Shown here one piece after another: positions 23,510 through 32,600 of a stretch of DNA of 64,000 nucleotides; the stretch's first letter is position 1; the number at the start of each line of letters is the position of its first letter. The translations under genes were made by a program, and so were the position numbers. The notes under the pieces are model-generated. The model was not told where the DNA came from, did not search any database, and saw only the letters and a program-made list of their open reading frames with translations. Source of the stretch: Edaphochlamys debaryana (taxonomy: Eukaryota; Chlorophyta; Chlorophyceae; Chlamydomonadales); the NCBI GenBank assembly GCA_016858145.1, contig JAEHOE010000008.1:744001-808000 (forward strand), written 5' to 3'.

Positions 23510-23852
23510 TGAAGTAGTTTGCTCGACGCCCTGCCCACCGGCCCCACCCTCTCTCCCGGGCCCGCGTCATCACAACGGAGGCCTGCATGCCGCATGCCCC
23601 CCAGCCGCAAGTACGACACCTCCATATTATACATCCATCTACCGGTATTGCAACGATTCCACCAGCTCCCCAACTTTCAAGCGTAAATGCAAGTTGGCTG
23701 CATGGGCCCCAGTGGGCTGTCATTGGAGCTCCAGCGTACCCAGTGCCCACGTCATCATCCGAGTATCAAAATCTCCTCCTGTGTCTTCATTCTGCTGCAG
23801 CTCCATCTGTGTCTTCGTCCGGCAAGCCCTCGCCTCGACCCGTTGTGAGGCC

Positions 23853-25777
23853 TCACAGCTGGTACGCTCCCTTGGCCAGCAGCTCCCACCTGAGTCGCAC
23901 GTCCGGCCTCCCCGACGCCTGCCCGCCCTGCCCTCTCCCGCCCCGTGCCCATTCCTCCTCCTCATCGTCCTCTTCCCCCAGCCCCGGACCCAGTCCCACC
24001 AGCACCGTCCGTAGCCCCAGTCGGCTGCAGCCCTCCAGGGCCGGACCGTGCCTGCTGGACCCCGATACCAGCACCAGAAACCCCTCCGCCCCGTCCTCGA
24101 CCTCGGCCAAGCCGCCATCGAGCCCCTGCTCCCGCGCGCGGCCATTGCGTAACGCCGCCATGAGCCGGTCAATGCCGCCGTTGACCGCACGGTCCGACGC
24201 GGCGTCTGCGTTCTGGGCCACGCGCGGCTCCAGCCCCTCTCGCTGTACGGCGTACTTCAGACTTATCTGTACGGCAGGTGCGAAAGAGCGAAGGTGTGAG
24301 GAAGCCATGGGCGAGGACTTGAGCTGCATCGAGGAGCTGGCAGTGGCTCAAATTCCCTCAGCCAATCCCCAACATCCTCTCACCTGGTGTCCTGCCGGCG
24401 GGCGGTACAGCTGCCCCGTACTGCTGTAGTACTCCCGCACCGCCCCCAGCCCCGTCTGCGCGGTGTTCACCCTCGTGCCGCGGGCGCCCCGGCGGGGCCC
24501 CGCCGCCGCCGCCCCGCCCGCACCGCTGTCTGCAGCAGCGCCATTCCCACCGCTGCCGCTGGCAACAGCAGCAGCGACGGCTTTTGCCGCTAGCTCCGCC
24601 GCCGGTCGGTCTGGGTGGAGCGTCCGTATGTGGGCCTCCAGGCGGGCTGGCACCACCGCAGCTCCGCACACGGGGCAGCGCGGCCGGCTGCGGGCGTCCT
24701 TTCCCTCCGCCTCCACCCCTATCTCCTCCCCCGCTCCGCCCCCCGACGCCGCCACACCTCTCCTGCCCTTCGCCCCTGCAGCCGCCGCTGCCCCTCCTCC
24801 GCCAGACGCTGCGGCGGCGCCCGTCGCTGTCGTACGGCTGCCGTACTCCGCCACGAAGCGGGAGGGCACCCAGGCCCAGGCGGGGCGGGAGGCGTAGGCT
24901 GCGGCGCTGGCCACACGGCCCAGGCGTGAGGCCAAGCGCATGACCTCGGCCGCCGCCAGGCGGGGGTCCAGGTCCCCTGGGTGCGCTGACTCTAGGTCCC
25001 AGAAGAGATAGACGGCGGGGGAGGGGCCGCGGGGGCCGCCGGGGCCAGGGCTGGCTGGCCAGGGCAGGGCCAGGGGCACGGTGCGCCCGGAGGCTGAGGA
25101 GGCGAGGGACGGAGGTAGGAGAGGGGGTTTGAAAGTTGGTCAGCCGTGAGAGTCGGTCCTGGATAGGAGTGTGTGGCTACAGAACTAGGGAGAGGAGGGC
25201 TTGGGGATCCTTGGGCGCATTTGTAATGCCGTCCAGGGATCAGAGTGGAGAGGCGTACGCGCTTCTGCCACCAGGCCATTAGCGTGTGGTGTTTACATGT
25301 AACAGGCAGGGCATGATTGCTGCTGGACTGGGGCTCTGCTGGGGTGTGCGAAGTCTCACCCAGCTGCCTCGCACCTGCGTAGGGCTGGGGCTGGGCGATC
25401 ACAACGCCCCGCTTGGCAGCCGCCTCCGTATCATCGCCTTGCCCGGCCCTGCTCGTGCCGTCTGCAGCTGAACCAGCAGCTGTCGAGTCCCCCCGTCGCC
25501 TCTTTAACACAACCGCTTCATTGCTGATGCCCGAAGCCAGCTGCTGTGCCAAGAAGCTTCGCAGCACGGCAACGTCCGGCGGCGGAGCGTCGGGGAGGGG
25601 AGGCACCAGCGTGCCCAGGGTCTTGGCGTGGTTGCGCAGGTAGCGCTCTAGGGCGCGCTCCTCTGCAGCTTGTCGCTCTGAGGGGTGGGGGGTGGGTATG
25701 GGAACGGTCACTTCGGGCAGGGCACCTGGGTGTGCTGCCGAGGGCCATCCTCTGACCCCGCCCAGGGTTCGGGACAT
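23853..25777 (-). CDS. C2H2 zinc finger / NYN-like (PIN-fold) protein, copy A
   Basis: Three exons (25777-25360, 25093-24384, 24266-23853) give 513 residues. The first exon is charged and helical (residues 30-80) and then low-complexity. Exon 2 opens an NYN-like core with AVYLFWDLESAHP (Asp172), as in limkain-type RNA-binding nucleases. A C2H2 finger follows: Cys279, Cys282, His294, His299 in RCPVCG...HIRTLHPD. The core appears to resume in exon 3 with NADAASDRAVNGGIDRL (Asp397, Asp401, Asp409) and the strand LVLVSGSSRHGPALEGC. NYN nucleases normally have SGDSDF at this last strand; here Ser446/Ser447 replace the first acidic position, so catalysis is doubtful. An acidic EEDDEEEEW stretch follows. 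RNA-related function is inference from the fold; the family call is moderate. Confidence 0.72.
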
Positions 25778-26949
25778 CGGTAGCCTCCTTGGAAGTCCCC
25801 CCTCGGCGGTCCCCTCGCGTCATATCATACTCACTGCCCGTTCACTGCTTGAGAGCAAGGCAGAGAGCGGAAGGACGGGTGTTCCGGCACGGGAAGCGCG
25901 AGGGCAGCGCGACGCCGTGGGGCGCAGGAGAGCTGCCGTCATGCCGACATACGGAAGATCTTTGTCCTGCTCTCTCTCAGCAACTGGGTTTGCGTTTGCC
26001 AGCGAACGGATGCGCAACAAGCCTCAGGACGCCGTGCAAGAGGCGCGCGAGCGAGTTACCGCTGACATTGAAGGCTCCCCTCAAAGCGGCGCTGATGGGC
26101 CCGCGGGGAAGGAGGGCTGCCTTTGAGGGGCGATGAGCGCCGTGGAGACCATAAAGCTGATGTCGGCTTGTGGGCCCCAGCGGCAACTGGCTCCAGTGGG
26201 TGGCGCAACCGTTTCAGTTACCCCGTGTTGGCGTACGTGTTCACGCCCAGACCGCGAAGGCCCCCAACTTATGGCGGCGTGGGCTCAGTCCGTGCTTGAT
26301 TGCATGGCCCCAGTGCTGCGCGGCCTCGAGGGGTTTGGGGCTCAGCTCCTGTTCCTGTCCGATAACTTCCATAACTACCAACTACCCTGTTGGAAGAGGT
26401 CCCATCTATCATAACTGCCAACTACCCTTCGCCGTTGTAACCGCGGGGCATCCCTGCAATGCGCAAAGCCCACACTCGGCGACCCGTATGCCGCTCACAG
26501 GCATTTTGCGTCGGCCAACAATTTTGCGCCAGTCACAAGAATCCTTGCTGACCTCATCATCCTGACTCATCATCCCGGCTCATCATCCTGGCTACGATGC
26601 ACTAGGCCTCCCTCAGCTCTCCGCCCACCATCCCTGTGTGCCCAGGAAGCAGCTAGCAAGCTGCCTACCATTTCCAGGTTACTTCGCCAAGCTGGTCCGA
26701 GCCCCCGCCGTCAGGCTCTGCTGGAGTGTAGTGCGCCCACAATGGAAGAGGTGGATGGGTCGCGTAGCAGATCGGGTGGGGGGCTTGTGGAACTTGTGAA
26801 GCGTAGCTGTCCTGCGCGTACAGGCCACACGGGGTGGTTGGTGGACTGTAGATACAGGAGTGTTAGGCAAGCGAGTGCGCGAGGGCACGGCCTGGGAGAC
26901 CAATCGCCTGCTGGTTGGTGGGTGGTTTAGGCAGGGAGCAACTCACGTT
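25778..26949. other. Intergenic; right end of duplication unit A
   Basis: Homology to unit B ends near 25972. Beyond it no gene is supported. Two copies of a CATAACTRCCAACTACCCT motif lie at about 26370-26430, and a TCATCATCC-type short repeat at about 26545-26592. Confidence 0.45.
26545..26592. repeat. TCATCATCCYGRC short tandem repeat
   Basis: Three imperfect head-to-tail copies of about 13-14 bases. Confidence 0.7.
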
Positions 26950-27596
26950 TTAGGCCTGGAGACACGTCCAGACGGCCGCCTCTTTGAGCTGGGCGGAGGT
27001 GATGCCGAGGTGCCTGCAAGGGGGTAGCAGAAGTGAGAAAGCATCAGGGACTACTCGTAGCGCTGTCCGCTGGTGGGCGCGAGGGGCTAGCAGTTGAGGC
27101 TGAAGATGGTAAGCACGACCGTTCACCTGGCCACACGCAGGCGGCGGTGGCGCGCGCTCTTGGTCTGTCGCTCTTCTATCGTCGATTCGTCCCCGCTGGC
27201 ATCTGCCTCCGACTGGTATCCCGACTCGTAGAAGAGAATCAGCGCCAGGCTGTCGTCCGCGCTCCACCTGCTGACCTTTTTTTTGCCGGGCATCATCTCC
27301 GCACCGCTGACCACCAGCTGGCTGAGGGTCTCCGGCGTGGCGATGTCCGGAAGGTCACCGTTACCATTGGGCACCTTCCGCAGCTTCTCGTTGATCGCCG
27401 AAGCCGAGTTGTGCTGCTTGGCCTCCAGCTGGCTGACGCTGTTGCTCATCTTGCTGAGCCCGTCCTTCAGGGCTTCGAGCGTTGCCGTGTTGGATTTGAC
27501 TTGCTGCTTGACCTCCTCCAGACCCTTGTTGACGTCCTGGAAGTGCTTGGTTAACACCTCAGCCATCGAAGCTACCTGCGCTGCAAGCACCTCCAT
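26950..27596 (-). CDS. Small coiled-coil protein of unknown function
   Basis: Two exons (27596-27127 and 27013-26950) encode 177 residues; splice sites and phase agree. Residues 1-90 show a heptad pattern (LTKHFQDVNKGLEEVKQQVK and following), a probable parallel coiled coil. Next come a KKK cluster, SRWSADDSLALILFYESGY, an acidic stretch and a basic ARHRRLRVAR segment, ending in HLGITSAQLKEAAVW. I do not recognise the family. Coiled-coil plus basic layouts occur in ORF1-type proteins of retroelements, but no reverse transcriptase or integrase lies nearby. It occupies the spacer exactly between the two duplication units and has no second copy in this window. Its base composition is less GC-extreme than that of its neighbours. 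Confidence 0.6.
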
Positions 27597-28103
27597 GTTG
27601 CAAGTTGAACGGAAGGACTGTAATTAGGAGAAGGAAAAGACTAGGCTGCCGAGGCGATTCTGCGGAGGAGAACTATGGATGATAAGGAGAACTAAGATCC
27701 GGTTCCAGTCCCGGTTGAATTATGACGCGTGCGATCATCGCACTGCGATGCAGCCAATGCGGATTTTCTATGAGAGGCGTGTGCATGTGACCAAACAACC
27801 CCACAGTCACGCCTTGCTGAGCCCGAAATAACAAGCCCAGCAACATCCTGAGCGCATCCTGAGCGGATAGAACGCCTAGGGGCGATAGGTTCCGGACGCC
27901 CCGAGCCTGGCCAGGGCGCATGGCGTCCGCATTGCTAGGGCTCTCAGCGCTGGCGCCCATGCGGCTGGCGCAGCGCTGGGCTGGGCTCGGACACATGGAG
28001 ACCGACCAGGCAAGCAATGTTGACGGTTACGGCAGCACGCCAGCACGATGCTAGTTCGTGCGGTGTGGCATGGAGGATAAGGCTTGAGTACACCCTCTCC
28101 CAG
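27597..28103. other. Spacer up to the start of duplication unit B
   Basis: Five hundred bases containing the coiled-coil gene's upstream region and the left breakpoint of unit B (about 28098). Exons 1-3 of the cyclase are not here. No gene is supported. Confidence 0.5.
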
Positions 28104-28241
28104 GTCAAGGCGTGCCACATTGTGGACACAGCCGCTCAGGCGGCCCTGGTTGGGCCGGGGCCTGGGGCGGGGGCCTCGAACGGCCATCGGGCCTCCCCCA
28201 CGCCCTCCATCACCTCCTCTACCGCGGGCGGGGCCCCGCCT

Positions 28242-28314
28242 CCCGGGGGCCCCACATAATGCGACGCCAGTCACCGCGGCACTAAGCCCCGTTGTCTATA
28301 ATAAACCCGGGGGC
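28242..28314. mobile_element. 55-bp insertion flanked by a 9-bp direct repeat
   Basis: Relative to copy A, exon 4 of copy B gained 55 bases (28251-28305) between two copies of CCCGGGGGC (28242-28250 and 28306-28314), which looks like a target-site duplication. The insert has no clear terminal inverted repeats and no coding capacity. It could be a tiny non-autonomous element, an excision remnant or repair filler. Confidence 0.5.
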
Positions 28315-28448
28315 GTGGCCGGCCGCCCGGGTCTGCTGGTGACGCACCGGCTCTCCCGCCTGGACGACCTGTCGGCCATGCGGCAGCAGGAGATGGCGCT
28401 CAGCACCATTCCCGCCATCGTGACGGCGCTGCTGATGGACGGGTGGGG

Positions 28449-28951
28449 CGGGGGGGTGGGGCGCACTGCGTGTGGGAATCAGGGATTCAGGGGCACCTGG
28501 GGTCAGGGCAGGGGGCGGGGGGGGGCACGGGATCTGGGACAGGGATGCAGTCTGCAGCAGCGGGGGGCAGGCGTAGACCAGCACACGTACCGCCGAACCA
28601 GGGCCGCCCTATGACCTCATCCCGAGCCTGGCCCCGCACCCCAACACCCCCTCCCGCCCGCAGGCGCGTGGTGTACCAGAACCAGAACCGGGGGGGTGGG
28701 GCGCACTGCGTGCGGGGCGGGGGACCTCCTGCGTGTGGGGCGCAGGGGGTCAGGGCAGGGGAGGGGGGCATGGGATCTGGGACAGTGTTGCGCTAAAGAG
28801 GAAGCCGTCCGGCAGGAGCGGGATTGCGGTCTGCAGAGGCGGGGTAGGCGTGGGCCAGCACACGGGCCGCCGAACCAAGGGCTGATGACCTCATCCCGAG
28901 CCTGGCCCCGCACCCCCCGCCCGCCCGCAGGCGCGTGGTGTACCAGAACCC
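28449..28951. repeat. Tandem duplication of cyclase B intron 4 and start of exon 5
   Basis: The segment from GGGGGGGTGGGGCGCACTGC to CGCGTGGTGTACCAGAAC occurs twice (about 28449-28686 and 28690-28951), so copy B has two candidate acceptors for exon 5. Only the second (28931) leads into the full exon; use of the first would need the reading frame to cross the duplicated G-rich intron sequence. Confidence 0.8.
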
Positions 28952-29108
28952 CCGCTCCCTGCGCTTCCTGGGGCCCCTGTCCGCCTACGCGCCGCCGCCC
29001 GGCACCTCCCTGGCGGCGCTGGGCGCCTCCGCGCACCCGCTGCGGCGCCTGTTCCGCTTCGACGAGGAGGCGCTGGCGGCCTTCGAGGCGGCCATGGTGG
29101 CGGAGGAG

Positions 29109-29640
29109 GTGGGGGCGGGGGTGGGTGGGGAGTTTATGGGGGGGAGGTGGGGGGGGACTTGGGGGCTGGAGATGGGGGCGGGGTGGGTCGTGGGTTGGGG
29201 GGGGGACGGGGGTGGATGATGGGAGGGAGGGTGGGGGAGGTGGGGGGGGGGACTTGGGGGCGGATGAGGGCAGGGAGGAGCGGGCGCGCACGGCCGAGGG
29301 CATGGGGCGGTAGGCGACAGGGGAGGGTGGAGACGCTGTCTGCGGTCCTCCTGCGGAGGAGGTGGGGGCGGGGGTGGGTGGGAAGGAGGTGGGGTGCGGA
29401 GAAGGTGGGGGCGGAGGAGGTGGGGGCGGGGGAGGAGATGGGGGCGGGGGGAAGAGATGGGGGCGGGGTGGGTAGGGGTTGGGGTGGATGGAGGTGGATG
29501 GGGACGGGGGCGGCGGGGAGGGGCTGGGGGCGGAGGAGGAGAGGGAGGAGGGAAGGAGAGGGTGCAGGGGTTTAAGAGGGCAGGGACGAGAGGGGGCCGA
29601 GAGGGGGCAGAGGGCCGAGGCCATCGGGCAGGTGGCGGGG
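29109..29640. repeat. G-rich minisatellite expanded in cyclase B intron 5
   Basis: Over 500 bases are dominated by GGGGGCGG/GAGGTGGGG units on the plus strand, with many runs of four or more G. In copy A the same intron is only 136 bases (15752-15887). The sequence has strong G-quadruplex potential. Confidence 0.85.
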
Positions 29641-32600
29641 GGGGAGGATGGAGACCCTTTCTGCATCTTGTCCATCCCCATGCCCGCGACACGCAGGAGT
29701 TCCGGCGGGTGGTCAAGGTCCCGCGGCGGCTGGGGCCGCAGAGCTCGCCGCAGCGCCCCTCACCCGGCGGCGGCGGCGGCGGCCTCAGCCTCAGCCCCTC
29801 GCCCTCCTTCATCCGCGCCCTCAGCCGCGCCCGCCGCAGCAGCCACGTCAGCCGCGCCTCACCTCGCGCCGGCTCAACCGACCTCGCGGCAGCGGCCGCC
29901 GCCGCCGGCTTCGGCGAGCTCATACACCACAGCCGCCTCGGTGGCGGCGGCGGCGGCGGTGGTGGCGGCGGCGGCAGCACCGCCGGCAGAGACTCCGCCC
30001 AGCGCTCCAGCCTCCTAAACAGGCAACCGTCCGCGAGCCGTCTCTCGCCGTCGGGCCGGGCCCGGGCGGGCCTGGCGGGGGGCCTGAGCCGGCGGGCCCT
30101 GGGCCTCGGGCCCGGCGGCCTGTCGGCGGCGGCGAGCCGGCGGAGCAGCCTGCTGATGATGGGCGCAGCGGCGACGTCCCTGGGCATGGCGCCGGCGGCG
30201 GCGGCGGCGCCGGCGGCGGCTGCCAGTACGACGCGGTCGCCAGCGTCGAGCACCGGCGGCCGCCGCCTGGTGCGCCGCTGCGCCTCCGTCACCAACATGG
30301 CGGCGATGTACGGCGGCGGCGGCGGGGTGGCGGGGCGCGTGCCGTCGTTCCTGGCAGCGGCGTCGCGCAACCGCCAGGCGCGGCACGCGCCGGCGTCAGC
30401 GGAGTCTGGCGGCGGCGGCGGCAACGGCGGTGGCGGCAGTGGGAAGGGCTCGGCGGAGCGCTCGCGGGCGCAGATCGCGTCGCCAGGGACCCCGGGGAGC
30501 CGGGGTGGCAGCCGCGGCGTCAGCCGGACGAGCAGCCTGTCGCGCGAACAGGGCCATGCGGCGGCGGCAGTGGCGACGGCGGCGGCGGCCCGCATGCTCC
30601 CAACTTTCGGTTCCCAACGCCCCACCAGCCTCCCGGCGCCGGTGACAGTCCGCATCTCCGACCGCGACTCCCCGTCTTCCAGGACCTCTTTCTCCGTCTC
30701 AGCAGCCGCCGCCGCTGCCGCCGCCACCGGCACCGGCAGCAGCAGTACTGGCGGCGGTACGGCCTCTGCCATGGGACCCGGAGCTCTGGCGGTGTCTGCT
30801 TCTGCCCGCTTCCGTCAGGTGTCAGGCGGCAGCATAGAGCGTCGAGGCAGTGAGTCACCCGCCTCTAGGCCCGGGAGCCTTACTAAGAGCCTTACTCGGA
30901 GCAGGCCTGGGTCCCTCGGCACGCCAGTTGGAGTCGGGGCGCCGGCGGTTGATTCGTACGAGCTGATGGGGGGCGAGATTGACGTGGCGGCGATCGAGTT
31001 GGTTGAGGTCACGCCGTCCGTACGGGACTCGGAGGGTCACGGCGTCGAGGACAGCGCCGTACGGCGGTACCAGGGCGGCTTGGTGCGGGCGCCATCCGGG
31101 AAGGCGACGGCGTTCCTTCTGCACCCGCACCCAACCGCCGATGACCACAACCCCGCGAGTGGCGGCAGCGCGTCAGAAGGCGGCGGCGGCAGCAGCAAAG
31201 GCAGCGGCGGCACTGCCTCCATCATGGCCGCCCTGACGGCAGTCGCCGCCGCCGGCGGCAGCACCGTCGCTGCCATCGCCGCCAGCGGCGGCTCGTCCAG
31301 CTCGCGATCTCCCGTACACCTCCTGTCTGCCATCCAGGAGGAGGCCGCGGACGTCATGTCCGCGTCAACCGCTCTCACGCCGCTGCCCGCCGGCTCTCCG
31401 TCTGGCACGGGCCCAAACCTGGCGGCTCTGCTAGCAGCGGCCATGTCGGGCTCTGCCCCACCTGCATGGGCCAAAGGGTCGGCTCCAACGGTCTCGGTCC
31501 AACGGAATTTGCCCGCGGAGAATCTGGTTGGGGATTCAGAGAGCACGCGGCTGCTTGTGCTGGACGCTAACATGGAGGACTACAGCGGCAGTAACGCCTG
31601 TACGACAGGAAACGGTACGGCAGGTGGCATGCCCAACATGGGCAGCATCGGGGCCGGCGGCTGGTTGATCGGGAGTTGTGGCGGCGCCGCCATTGCTGCC
31701 GTGGTGGAGGGAAGCAGCAAGCTGCCCACGGTCTTCGGCCTCCCCAGCCCCATCCGTGGCGGTTTAGCCAGCAGCGGCCTGGCGGGTGGCGGGCTGGCGT
31801 CGCAAAACCTGATCATGCCTAGCTTAGTCATGGGCATGGCGTCGGGGCCCGTCGACGCGGATCAGGCGTACCTGTACGGCAGCGGCGGCGGGCCAGCTGG
31901 CGGCGGCAGCATGGGCGGCGGCAGCGAGCGCACGCTCGCGTCTCAGGCCTCGGGCAACAACTCCTCAGCCCTGTTCCGGGGTTTCGGGACCGCCCTTGCC
32001 GGCATGCCTGTCGCCGGACAGCCGCCGCCGCCGGCCGGTTCGGACGCCCAGCCCGCTGCTGCGATGCTGGCGAGCCCCACAGGGAGTGGCAGGTCTGCGG
32101 GCGCCGCAGGCGCTGTGGGAGGGACGGGACAGGGAGGGACAGCGGCAGGGGCGCCGATGCCCCTTGCCAGCGGCTCTGCATCCCCAGCGGCTGGAGCGTC
32201 GACGGTTGCAATGGCTCAGGCGTCACTGGCGGCGCAAGGGTCGTACGGCGGCGCGCGGTCGGGCACGGCTTCGGGTACGGCAGAAAAGCTGCGGCGGTAC
32301 TTGGACCAGCAGTCCGGCTTGTACGGCACCGGCAGTAGCGGCGGCAGGGGCGGCAGCCAGCCGCCGCCCATGGGGGTTGAGAGCGAGACGGCGGCGGCGG
32401 TGGCAGTAGCGGCGGCGGCGTCGGGCGCTGCCTCTGGCGTCAGCAACAGCGATCCGCGCTCTTGCGTGGCTACGGAGCCCCTCGGCAGCAACGGCGGCGG
32501 AATGGGTGCACGCCCCGGGTCCCTTGCTCCAAATGACCCCGTCATGCAGCTGGCCCTGCTGAGCAACAACTCGTACGGCGAAGCCGGCGGCAGCGGGTAC

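Larger units (their letters stand above)
22541..23852. other. Convergent 3' region of cyclase A and NYN-like A
   Basis: No coding region is supported here. Both genes end into this stretch, and their TGTAA signals lie 16 bases apart near 23.49 kb. A GGCACG hexamer repeat sits at 22589-22616, right after the cyclase stop. Confidence 0.6.
15028..25972. repeat. Segmental duplication, unit A
   Basis: Direct duplicate of about 28098-39823. It starts in cyclase intron 3 just before exon 4, covers the rest of the cyclase and the entire NYN-like gene, and ends upstream of the NYN start codon. Coding exons match nearly base for base; introns also align, so the event is recent. Confidence 0.95.

Noticed and set aside
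27123..27596. Coiled-coil ORF as retrotransposon ORF1
   Set aside because: No reverse transcriptase, integrase, long terminal repeats or poly-A tail around it; kept only as a possibility.
28084..28614. 176-codon plus frame as a new start for cyclase B
   Set aside because: It begins with TTG, not ATG, and its first half is out of frame with the conserved exon 4 protein.
28985..30772. 595-codon minus-strand frame in cyclase B (and the 394-codon one at 15434-16618)
   Set aside because: They are antisense shadows of the GC-rich plus-strand exons 5-6; translation is Pro/Arg/Ala-rich with no domain, and the plus frame carries the conserved cyclase motifs.
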